From Endomychus coccineus (lineage: Eukaryota; Arthropoda; Insecta; Coleoptera; Endomychidae), in NCBI GenBank assembly GCA_958510875.1, contig OY294068.1, positions 29,678,297 to 29,742,296 of the forward strand: a stretch of DNA of 64,000 nt, written 5' to 3'. Each line of letters opens with the position of its first letter. Within the stretch, counting starts at the first letter, position 1. The notes under the pieces were generated by a model that saw nothing but the letters and a program-made list of their open reading frames with translations, searched no databases and had not been told where the DNA came from. The translations under genes and the position numbers were made by a program. Shown in pieces: positions 54,533-64,000 of this stretch.

Positions 54533-57112
54533 CTAGTGGTACCCGCCTCCAGAAGAACCTTCCCATCCTCCGTGTTCGTGCTGTGAGGGAACATGTACAG
54601 GTATATGGACTGGTACTTTATATGGAATATGTACTTCTTTCTCTACGGGGTATGGTACCTCTTTTATCACAGGGTAAGGTTTGTCTACGTAGACCTTGAC
54701 TGGTACCGGGACAGGTTTCTCGATTTCTACCGGTACTTTCTTCTCTACAGTGTAGGGTTGTGGTACTGGTACTTTGACGTGGTAAGGAACGGGTCTGGGT
54801 ACTTCAACAGGATAGGGCTTGTCTATTGGTACTTTGACTTCGTATGGGACTGGCTTATCTACTGGATATGGTACGTGCTTCTCCACAGTTACGGTGTATG
54901 GTTTGGGTACGTGAACAGGGTACGGCCTATCTACTGGAACTTTGACTTCATAGGGCACTTTCTTGATAACAGTGTAGGGTTGAGGGATAGGGACTTCTAC
55001 TTTGACTGGATATGGTACTTTCTTCTCGACGGTGTAGGGTTGAGGTACATTAACCTTTACTGGATATGGAACCTTCTTTTCAACGGTATAAGGTTGAGGT
55101 ACATGTACTTTCACTTCGTATGGTCTGGGTACTGGTACTCGGACTTCATAAGGAATTTTCTTGATGACTTCGTAGGGTTGAGGTATTATAACAGGTACTT
55201 TGATTATTTCCTTAACGTGATAGGGTACTTTCTTGATGACAGTGTAAGGTTGAGGTACTGGTACTTTAACTTCATACGGCACTTTCTTCTCCACTGTATA
55301 AGGTACGTGCTTTGTAACAGTGTATGGTACGGGTACCTTCTTCTCTACAACGACGGTTTTGACATGTTCATGGTGTCCACCGCCATAGCCTTGTCCGCCA
55401 CCGCCATAGCCTTGTCCGCCACCACCGAAGTCATGGCCGCCACCGCCGCCAAAGTCATGGCCGCCACCTCCGAAGTCATGGGCACCACCTCCGATATCAT
55501 GACCGCCACCACCGAAACTATGGCCGCCACCACCGAAATCATGGCCGCCACCTCCGAAATCATGGCCGCCACCTCCAAAATCATGTCCACCGCCTCCAAA
55601 ATCTTGAGCACCACCCAGATCATGGCCACCTAGACCTCCTCCGAAATCATGGCCTCCTCCTCCAAAACTTCCGTGATTACCGAGGCCAATGAGGCCGCGT
55701 TTGTCTTGCTTCTTTGCCTCCGGCGTAGCCTCTTTTTTTTCTGGCTCCGCAGCTAGAACTGCGCACAAACAAACTGCAGCCGCAATAACCTAGAAATTAG
55801 TGGAAACAAAAAATCGATTAACCTACAGAAACAATATTTATTTAATTTGAATAATTTTTTAGGACTATAATTTAGATTTCGATGCAATTTCATGAGAAAA
55901 GTTATAGAAACATTTCTTCTGCTTATTTATGGCCAAATGATCATTCGAATATTTTCAGAGCAATACAAATATGTATATTTTTTTATATCAATATCTAATT
56001 TTTATATGATATTATTTGAATTTTGTATGATAACCCAAATATAACAAAATTAACTCATCGATTTACTGCTTAGTAGATCAATTAATTGATTATAACTATA
56101 ATTTAGATTCCGATGCAATTTCGTGAGAAAAGTTATAGACACATTTCTTCAGATGATTTTTCCTTATTTATAGCCAAATGATCAATAGAATATTTTTGAA
56201 GAAATATAAATAGGTATATTTTTTATGTGAATATCTGATTTTTTTTGTGATATTATTTGAATTTTGTATGATAACTCAAATACCAAAAAATTAATTCAGT
56301 GATTTACTGGTTAGTAGAATAATTAATTAATAGTTTCAGATAATTATAGCTATATTATATAGTTTTCTTGCTGCTTATGAAGCCTTTCCCTCAAACTGCT
56401 ATTACTGTTGTTCGTATTATACTGAATAGTTGGATAGCCATTTGAATATTATACTTTTTTAAAATGAAACATGCATATATTTGAATAATTACTACAGAAT
56501 AGCTCAACGTATATAATTTTTAATAGTGGTTATATAAAAACTCAAACTTATCAAAGAAATTTAGGAGTACAAATTAAATATTATAGAAGATCAGTTAAAA
56601 AATAAAATGAATTGAAAATGGTTGAGCCAATAAATAAGATGATTAGATAATAAATATGCAGTTTAATTCTCATAGTACAAATTAAAAAACAAATAAATAT
56701 TTGATGTATAAGTCAAATCTGGGGATTGAGAAGATCAAAAAATATGAGGTTTATTAGAAGGCTCCCTGCATCATTTGCATATGTAATTTAGTAGTAATTA
56801 AGACCTTACAAACAATTAGTGAAAATTCTATTAAAAAGAATTTTAAAAGCTATGATATTTATTAAATATTTTTATTAATTTTGTTTCGGAGAAAATATCA
56901 ATCAAATAAAAGAAATTTACGTTTTTTCCTCAATTTTTTTTTAACAAACATGAATAAAAATCAACGCCAAGCAAGTGGCTCCCGCACAAATGAATAAATC
57001 CACAAGTTGATCGTAGAAGCACTGGACGTTGATTTAAATTCACTTGTTACACTTATTGATATTGCCAGAAGACACACCGCACCAAATTAGGCGTACTCAC
57101 CAAGGCCTTCAT
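54533..57112 (-). CDS. Secreted cuticular-like protein, Gly-rich plus VPV/PYxV repeats; two exons
   Basis: Coding exon 1 (57101-57112) is ATG AAG GCC TTG before a GTGAG donor. The intron (55790-57100) ends TTTCTAG. Exon 2 (54533-55789) continues in phase 0, giving MKALVIAAAVCLCAVLAAEP and a 422-residue product. Residues 1-18 or so are a signal peptide with likely cleavage after LAA. A charged spacer (EPEKKEATPEAKKQDKRG) is followed by about 12 GGGGHDF-type repeats (residues about 45-145). The rest is V/P/K/Y repeats such as VPQPYTVEKKVPYPVKV. Composition and layout fit low-complexity extracellular cuticle proteins, and the VPYxVxK repeat recalls Drosophila Vajk proteins (from memory). It probably acts in extracellular matrix or cuticle. 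No stop or frameshift interrupts it. Homology was not searched. Confidence 0.85.
55862..56330. repeat. Tandem duplication inside the intron
   Basis: About 235 nt starting ACTATAATTTAGAT and running through GCAATTTC and GAGAAAAGTTATAGA to GATTTACTG.TTAGTAGA occur twice in tandem (from about 55863 and 56096), with scattered differences. Both lie in the first intron of the cuticle-like gene. Confidence 0.75.
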
Positions 57113-57133
57113 GTTATGAGAATGTGGAAGGCT

Positions 57134-57168
57134 ACTCTGATTAGAATTCCGTGTTCTACGCTTTTATA
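57134..57168 (-). promoter_or_regulatory. Core promoter: TATA box and initiator
   Basis: TATAAAA on the minus strand (57162-57168) lies about 30 nt upstream of TCAGAGT (57134-57140), close to the arthropod initiator TCAGT. The predicted start at 57138 gives a 25-nt 5' UTR before the ATG at 57112. A focused TATA/Inr promoter suits a strongly, stage-specifically expressed cuticle gene. Confidence 0.75.
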
Positions 57169-57420
57169 TGTGAAGCTCTGTACTTTCTCACATGCATCAG
57201 TCGTTCACCACACTAGGGGTTTCACTTCCACATCCGATCCTATTAGGTAATCGTATACAGCGTCTTCAATTTAGCTAACTATCTGTGCTAACTGTATTAT
57301 GATTGGTGATAGAGATTGATGTACTCGTTATGATTGTGTGATTTCTTGCTGACATACATCGAAGGTACTACATAAATTATTATAATGTATATAATCAATC
57401 TTCCAGTACGTAACATTTAC

Positions 57421-57452
57421 AATATATATATATTATATATATTATATATAGT
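57421..57452. repeat. AT microsatellite
   Basis: Alternating TA with phase breaks. Confidence 0.8.
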
Positions 57453-57869
57453 AATGTAAGAAACTATGTTACACAATGCTAATCTGGCCTATTTTGCTTA
57501 ATACTTTAAAGTGATCCGAGTAGTTTAATATCGTTTGTTTTGCTAGTACATATTGTCATTAATAAGTAAAGCTCGGATTTCTAGGCAACAAAAATTAAAG
57601 AAAAAGGCGCTTATATAGGCAAAAATTTTTATTGAAAAAGACAGAAATCCTAACATATAGGCAATATAGGCAAAATGCCTTTAACACCATAATTAATTAA
57701 TTATTAATAACAAGTTATTATTTATAATACAAAGTGAATTAACTTAACACAAATATATTTGCACAACATAATATTAATAACTAAATAATTGTTAATTATT
57801 AATTAAACATTGTACCGACTTAACATTTTATCATTAATAGCTACAACTAAGTGCTTTTCTTTTAAAGTC

Positions 57870-58390
57870 ATAATTAATTCAGTTGATTCACCTGTTATCC
57901 TTAGTAATATTTATTTCAATGCACCTACATATATTATTAGGCATCAGCATCCATTCCGTTATGAACAATCTCAAAAAAATTATTTTCTGAACTCTCCAAT
58001 GCATAAATGCAACATATCATACAATACGCTATCAAATTGTATCTCTATTGGTATTTTCTCTTACTCTTTTTCAAAGTTTTCCTACATCTTGAAAAACATT
58101 TTTTGCTTCACAGACTTAATTGGTATTTATGTGTTTATATATTGTATAATTGTATAAGTGTGTTTTTGATTTTTCTTTTTTTTTCATTTTGTTTTCATTT
58201 CCCCATTTCATTTACTACATGTAATCAATTCATTACCTGAATTCTTTATTGATTTTCATATCTATCACCAATTTTGTAACTCTTTTAGAATTCTATAGAT
58301 TCACTACATTGAGAAATTACCTATCTATGAATACTGTTTTTGGTCAGTCCCGTTTGCATTCCTCCTTTATAAATAAATAAATAAATAAAT
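57870..58390 (+). mobile_element. LINE 3' end with (AAAT)n tail, nested in hAT
   Basis: The plus strand reads HPFRYEQSQKNYFLNSPMHK, YNTLSNCISIGIFSYSFSKF, the C-terminal shape of a LINE reverse transcriptase. A 3' region follows and ends in AAATAAATAAATAAATAAAT at 58370-58390. It interrupts the hAT transposase after SDRR. The left border is only approximate. Confidence 0.6.
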
Positions 58391-59320
58391 AACTCTTCTA
58401 TCACTTAAAATTAATTTGTACATTGAAAATGAACGCTCTACATCGACAGATGTAATTGGAGCATATTCAAGAGCGGATAATAAATCTGGCTCAATTTGTA
58501 ATTCCTCGGAAAATGTTCGTTCCATTGAAAACTTTAGCAACATTAGATTAAAACGAGAAACCTTCATTCTTGTCAAAAACATATTCAATTTTTTTGGAAA
58601 TTAATTCACCATTACTTCCAGGTGCTGATTTAATTTTGGATTTTAAATTATCTATCAATTTACCTGACTCACATAAATTTACCTATTGTTTCTCTAACAA
58701 GATAATTGTTCTAACTATTAATTTATAATTGCCATTGATATATTCTGTTTCAATTTCAGATTTTTTAATATTTTTTTTGCTTCTGGAATTGCTTCGGAAA
58801 CATCATCATCAAATGCTGACATTACTAATTCTATTTCATTGCAGTGTTCAAAGTAAAAGAAAACTGCTTCGAGACACGTTCCCCATCTTGTAATTACTGG
58901 TTTAGGTCGCAGAGAGACACCGGGAAGTCTTTCTTTATATATCTTCACCCTCAACGGAGCCTCTAAGAAAACTTTTTCTATAAGATTTATAAAATCATTC
59001 ACCAACGGAAACAGATTTTTTATTTCTTCTGCAATTCGATTTACTCCGTGGACGACACAAATGCATTGAATTAAGTTGGGATAAAAAATCTTTAAATTAA
59101 CAGCAGCTTTTAACATATATGCTGCAGCATCTGAAAGCATTAGAACTATTTTATTGACTTCCACAGCATTTGGTAAGAAGAGGTTTGTTAAACTATCTTG
59201 TATAAGTCTATTTATAGTTAAATTGTTTGTGTTTTCTAATTCTTTTCTTTAACGGCAATTAAATAAGGTTCGCTTGGATAGTTTTCGTCCAGAAATCCAA
59301 TCATAAAATTATCTTGAAAT
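58391..59320 (-). pseudogene. hAT transposase, frameshifted and split
   Basis: From about 59320 the minus strand reads MIGFLDENYPSEPYLIAVKE; a frame change leads to NNLTINRLIQDSLTNLFLP. The 148-codon frame 59164-58718 follows: NKIVLMLSDAAAYMLKAAVN (catalytic-type Asp in LSDAA), FYPNLIQCICVVHGVNRIAE, FLEAPLRVKIYKERLPG and VITRWGTCLEAVFFYFEHC. 58588-58391 carries SALEYAPITSVDVERSFSMY and KLILSDRR, the dimerisation domain with the catalytic Glu of VERSFS. The last residues (KEKHLVVAIN, near 57850) lie beyond the nested LINE end. Broken frames indicate an inactive copy; a related relic lies at 43.4-44.0 kb. Confidence 0.8.
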
Positions 59321-59879
59321 CTGAGAATTTTAAAGAATAACAATAATTGGAATTTTAATACCACTCTGGAATTTAGTTATGGCTTACAAAATGCGTCATC
59401 TTCTTCTAGAGAAAGTTTCGGATCTGGTCGTATCCATGCACTTAACTTAGAAGTTATCTTTCTAAACAAACTCACGAATCGTCCAAGACTTCTTAAAATG
59501 TGTGTTCTTTACTTTCCGGCATAAGCAAGAAAACTAAACTCTTATACAGTAACCGTCTGTACATCTGATAATTGTTTATCATAAAAGAGCGAAAGGTTAG
59601 GGATTTCCCAATAGTTAAGCTTCAAGTATGGATCAGGTAAGTTTTGCTAAGAAACCATTAATAAACGAACCATTGATATTCTATTATTGACCCACAATTT
59701 TATTACAGAAAGGTTTAGTAATAGAAATATGAATGATATCATGGGTAGATCATACCATTTAAAAAAATCACAAAAAAGCAGATTTTACGAAAATTGGCAA
59801 TGGAAAAAACACCTAGAATAGGCAAAATAGGCAAAAAAAGACAATTTGCCTGAAATCCGAGCTTTATTAATTAGTGTCT

Positions 59880-60250
59880 TCTACAATTTGAGTACGAACA
59901 TGCCTAGCAAAACTATCACAACAGGTACAGCTTTCTCGTTCCTGGAAAAATTACAGCTTATGGTTATTGTCTACTGATGAATATTGCATTTCCTAATGTA
60001 TTTTCTTGAAGTATACTGACGTTTGTCATCATATTTGACAACAACCGGGACGATATTCGAGCCGTTTTCGCAATAAAGTGTACGGTATTCGCCAGGCCTT
60101 GAAGAGAAAATTGGGGTTCGGCGGTAGTCACCTAAGCCCCACCTACATTGTTCGTGGATACTTGTTTGCTGAACCAATGTGATGACGTCATTCTTGGTTA
60201 TTTTTACAACCAATTCATTTCAACAATTCCCCTAAGTAACTGGCGGTATA
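59880..60250. other. Unclassified stretch
   Basis: An 80-codon minus-strand frame (59971-60213) has no recognised motif. Confidence 0.3.
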
Positions 60251-60960
60251 TCTTCGTCAAACCAGGTATAATCTATTTTAACAGTTGGCAATACAAAACA
60301 GAGTTTCCGATGTAAACTGTTAATTTATCGAATTGATTTGACAGTTCATATATTTGTTGCAACTCCTAATTTTAATAGAATAAAACTTCAAAAGTACAGA
60401 AACAGCTTTTTTTAGATCTGTAATTTTGTACCCATATTTACGTCGTGTGCTGTGTAAAATTGAAAAATGCTGAAGTCATCTATACTTAACAAATTGTGTG
60501 TTCAGCATTAAATTATTTTGAAGAAGAACGTGAGAATGGGGGATCATATCTTCCTACCACTGTCGTTATTGGCAGAGTTGCTTCAGCATTACAAATGAGT
60601 ATATCTCAACATAGAGGTGGAGCAATAGCAAGCCCAAGGAGAAAACGGCCACTGGTTAAAGTTGTTGTAAATGTGTTTAGATAATTTTGACCAGAGTGCA
60701 ATTCGGAACGTTATTTATGATATGTACAGCAACAAGGAACATATAACTTTGAATACACCAATAGAAAAACTGTTGGAAAGTGAAATATTTAAACGTGGAA
60801 AAACATCATTCTGGACAGTTTTGAGGAACGTGGGTTTCAACTGCCATCGCAATAAGACGTGTACATTTTTAGGCCAATATATTGAACAGAAAATTATGTT
60901 AGAGGTTCATGTTCCAAACATACGCTGAAGTTCTTAATTTCTAACCAGAAAAGAGCTATT
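60251..60960 (+). mobile_element. Tc1/mariner-superfamily relic, N-terminal half
   Basis: The left end TATATCTTCGTCAAACCAGG matches the inverted sequence at about 997-1016. The transposase reads LNYFEEERENGGSYLPTTVV, ASPRRKRPLVKVVVNV, then after a frame break LDNFDQSAIRNVIYDMYSNK, EKLLESEIFKRGKTSFWTVL and RNVGFNCHRNK. It stops at 60928, before the catalytic domain, which is absent. Same family as 636-1016. Confidence 0.7.
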
Positions 60961-62430
60961 CTGGAACATCGTAGAATATAGATATTTCCGTGGCCTGTTC
61001 TCATAGGAAACTTCATCAGTTATCCCACCACGAGAGATTCAAAGTGACAGAGTAGATGAGCTGAAGCTGTTCACTCCTTCAATATCAAGCTCGAGAACTC
61101 CGGAACTTCTTTCTACGAGACTCAATTTTCAATACTATTATCACTATTTCTGACACTTCGGCTTGGAAAGAGGTTCAATCATATGAGTGTGTAAACCAGT
61201 TTTACATTAGCAATAGATTTCACAGAAAACAGATGTACTTAATTGAATTGAAATGAAATTCAGCGCAAATCCAATTAATTCTGAAATTTTACCAATTACG
61301 TTAAATTAATTGATGCATTGTGTTCATAATTCGATGATGCTCACGAACTGTGAGACATTTCTTTCGCTCAGCTGGATATTACAGTAATACTAATTATTGT
61401 AAGACCGATGCGCATAAAAACTAGAACACCATACTTTTCTTAATTAATTTGTATTAATAACAGTTTATAGTGGTGAATTCCATCACATCTGAGAAATGTA
61501 AATTGTATAATCTTCTAATAGTCCGTTAAGTGTTCCTACTTTCTAGTTATATTCAACATCTGGGGGGCATTTTTACAATATTGCTGTTCCTTGATCTAAG
61601 ATGGAAGCTCAAGCTATTATTTATTCGCAAATACTTATGGTTTAGTTTTAGTACGAACGGTGACATATGAACATGTATATCGACAATCTGTGTAACACAT
61701 GTAACCTTTTGTGTAGCTTCCTAGTTTCTTGGTCGATTGCATTATGACCACAGCTACATTTCCCGCATACTAGTTACATGTACCTGCTACTTCAATTTTT
61801 TCATACAATGCTTTCTGTATCAGGCAATGGATTGCGAACTTCAATCATAATTATAGAGCCAAATCAGGATAATGCGATATAATTAATGGTGATTTTAAGA
61901 TCGTTGCTGGTATGCTCATCAAACTAATCATGTTCATGACTATTAATACGGTTATTTCGTTCTAGATGTCCGACAAAATAATTTAAGTGGTATGGAGAGA
62001 CTCTATGCACCTTCTTTAGCAAGTAAAGGTAGCCATTCAGCACTTTTATATTCTAAATACAAGGTTCGCGTATTGTATAAGGGCATTAGTGCCTTCAGAT
62101 TCAGAGCTGCTCTTCTATCTGATATTACGTATGTTTGCCTTTCGAAAATTTGAACATAACAAGAAACTATGATGACCATGTCAGCCTTTTAAATTTGAGG
62201 CTGTTTGGCCATAGGTGCCCGCAGACTTTTCCGCAGGGTATAACAAAACAAAATAACATGAGCTATTTATGATTATAAATTAATTTTATTGCACACTATT
62301 CATAAAATCCAACAAAAAATGTAATTCCTTCTTGAAAAAGAATGAAACAATATTAAAATACAATACAAACACACACTACACTGTAGAAAATTTCTTAAAT
62401 AAACTTGAATCATAGAAATGAACGAAAACA
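60961..62430. other. Gene-free stretch
   Basis: No supported feature. Confidence 0.4.
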
Positions 62431-62435
62431 GGACT

Positions 62436-63058
62436 TGTTTCGCCACATAGTGGCTTCTTCTGGGGAACAAATGTTACTATTAAGCTATAAAAGAGTTCAC
62501 ACTGTGGGTACACTATAACACTATAGATAAAAAATAATCATCCTTATCCACTAAAAATACTTTTGAAGTAGTGAGGACCTTTCGGCTACCAATTAGCCAT
62601 AATCACAGCAAACTGAATTATAAATCAAAATGTGCCGGATTCACTGGAATAGAAACAGATAATCAGCTTCCTATCCTTTGTATTAACATTATAAAAGATG
62701 GTAATCACTTCGATTTCGACATATACAGAAAACCCACTCAAACAAACAGGTATACCCGGCAGATTCAACTACACCATTTAGATATAAAATAGCTCCATTT
62801 AGTAGTCTTGTTCACAGATTATTGAGCCCTGTGAGCTAGCAAAATTGTAACAACGAAGCTGAGAAACTTCAGCAAATTGCATTGGACAATGGTTACGACA
62901 AATCTTTGATCAATAATTTAATTTACAAACAAAAAAAGAAATTAGAAAGTTGCCAACTAATCAAATTAGAGCCATTACTTTCAAATACTTCAATAAAATT
63001 CAAAAGTTCCACTTATCATCCTTCAGTAATTAATCAATACCATAATTTGTTCTGAGAA
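62436..63058 (+). mobile_element. Penelope-like element fragment
   Basis: The plus strand reads ETDNQLPILCINIIKDGNHF and DFDIYRKPTQTNRYTRQIQL (62640-62792), part of the RT, then decayed coding (LHWTMVTTNL and others) to 63058. At 62490-62617, upstream, is the terminal repeat in inverted orientation, with GTAGCC-GAAAGG of the hammerhead-like motif on the minus strand. Same family as 1-530 and 31040-32430. It ends abruptly against the LINE at 63060. Confidence 0.75.
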
Positions 63059-63059
63059 A

Positions 63060-64000
63060 CCAGGTCAAAAGTTTTGCTTAGGTCATAAAAGAATGTGCCT
63101 ACGATGAACCCTTTTTCCATACCGCTTACAATGATCTCTATTAGTTTATTTACAGCTTCATTGTATTTTTACGGAAGCCAAACTGATTGGAATGAAAAAT
63201 GTTCGAATTTTCAAAATAGTCAGTTATCTGATATTTCAAACACGATTCAAAAATTATGGAAAAAAGTGGAATTATAGCTATAGGTCTATAATTGTTCATG
63301 TCGTCTGTAGATCCTTTTTTATACACAGGAATAACCTTCGTAATTTTAAGAGCATCAGGGTAGATTCCGGCATCTAACATTGATTTAATAATATGGTTAA
63401 CGGATAAATAAGAATGTTAATTACATTCTTAATTAGGTTATTGTTAATAATATCTTTTACATGGATATACGAAACGTGAGAGAATGAATATTTTCTATAC
63501 GATTTTTTGAATTTAGGTATTTTTGATTTGATCTCTAAAGGAATATTTAAAAAGAATGAATTTAACTTATTTCGGTTCAGTGTTGATGAATTTTTAATCT
63601 TATTCTTCTTTCCATTGTTAGCATGAAATATATCCCAATATGCCCTGTTTTGGTTATTTGAGTTAATAACATGTTTTTTATAAGCTAATGATTTATACTT
63701 AAAAAGTTTATGAGATCTTTTAACGGAAGAAAGAGTTTTTTTAATAACTTCATCGTTAGGAAAATTAGATTTTAGTTTCCCTAAGAATCTTAGACACTTG
63801 CCAAGCTCGTCATTAAACCAACTAAACTGTAAGCTGTTTGATGAGGCTTGGGTGTATTTAACCTTAGCAGGGAAAGACACATTGACAGCCTCAACAAAAA
63901 TCTGGATAAACTTGTCAAATTTAGCATTGATATCTAAGTTATTATTACCAACAAAGTCCCAATTTGCCCTTTCAATGATCTCATAAGAAGTCTGCTTACC
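63060..64000 (-). mobile_element. LINE ORF2 fragment (runs off right edge)
   Basis: From the window edge the minus strand is open: YEIIERANWDFVGNN, SLQFSWFNDELGKCLRFLGK, SHKLFKYKSLAYKKHVIN and RAYWDIFHANNGKKN. This is the linker between endonuclease and RT in LINE ORF2. A frame change near 63375 leads to LDAGIYPDALKITKVIPVYK, NNYRPIAIIPLFSIIFESCL and NSNIFHSNQFGFRKN (RT motifs). A second break near 63155 leads to NKLIEIIVSGMEKGF and FYDLSKTFD, where the catalytic Asp lies. The copy is cut off at 63060 by Penelope sequence. The endonuclease would lie right of the window. Confidence 0.8.

Larger units (their letters stand above)
57567..59866 (-). mobile_element. hAT element, 2.3 kb, with nested LINE end
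   Basis: Terminal inverted repeats TAAAGCTCGGATTTC (57567 and inverted at 59866) are flanked by TTAATAAG (57559-57566) and TTAATTAG (59867-59874), a 7/8 duplication. Near both ends AGGCAAA-type motifs recur several times (57584-57670, 59818-59850), as hAT binding sites do. The minus-strand transposase is interrupted by a LINE 3' end at about 57870-58390. Confidence 0.85.

Noticed and set aside
55345..55629. 94-codon minus-strand frame within the Gly-rich part of the cuticle-like gene
   Set aside because: Alternative frame of the GGGGHDF repeats; the absence of stops is a by-product of the repeat.
54593..55633. 346-codon plus-strand ORF opposite the cuticle-like gene
   Set aside because: It is the antisense of a highly repetitive, codon-biased coding exon; its Tyr/Trp/Phe-rich product has no start context, signal or motif. 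The minus-strand gene has promoter, splice sites and signal peptide.

Overview
The window is AT-rich, gene-poor eukaryotic DNA, most likely from an insect. This is inferred from spliced GT-AG introns, an arthropod-type TATA/initiator promoter in front of a cuticle-like secreted protein gene, and a dense load of transposable elements typical of insects (mariner and related elements, hAT elements, Penelope-like elements, several LINE lineages, one Copia element). The order cannot be fixed from the sequence alone. Nothing prokaryotic (operons, tRNA clusters, CRISPR) was seen.

Only one gene is convincing as an ordinary host gene. It is a two-exon gene on the minus strand (54533-57112), with a 12-nt first coding exon, TATA box, initiator and poly(A) signal, encoding a secreted 422-residue Gly-rich plus Val/Pro/Lys/Tyr-repeat protein resembling low-complexity cuticular proteins. 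A second, weaker candidate is an intact 129-codon ORF (41479-41868, minus) with its own poly(A) signal. A third is a THAP-like first exon (26386-26462).

Layout: 1-8 kb holds a Penelope RT fragment at the left edge, two foldback elements (1.16-1.98 and 3.91-4.52 kb), a LINE 3' part carrying a hAT-like MITE, and another hAT-type MITE. 8.8-18.3 kb is a cluster of dead Tc1/mariner-superfamily elements of at least four lineages. 20.1-24.3 kb holds a LINE tail, a DNA transposon with an unusual spliced transposase-like gene, and a Penelope-like element flanked by inverted repeats. 25.7-32.4 kb holds LINE, mariner and Penelope fragments. 35.2-41 kb holds a LINE split by a retroposed 1.6-kb insert, a second Penelope element with inverted flanks, and a rearranged R1/I-like LINE. 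43-50 kb holds hAT relics, the best-preserved mariner and a hAT MITE. 50.8-53.9 kb is a defective Copia. 54.5-57.1 kb is the cuticle-like gene. 57.6-64 kb holds a hAT with a nested LINE end, a mariner-like relic, and Penelope and LINE pieces running to the right edge.

No complete functional transposase or polymerase gene was found; every element read in detail has at least one disabling lesion. The observations most worth a second look are the 20.6-23.0 kb transposon (4-bp target duplication, subterminal repeats, intron-containing DUF7869-like gene), hammerhead-ribozyme-like motifs in the Penelope ends, a templated hairpin insertion in a dead transposase, and the internally gutted Copia with near-identical LTRs.
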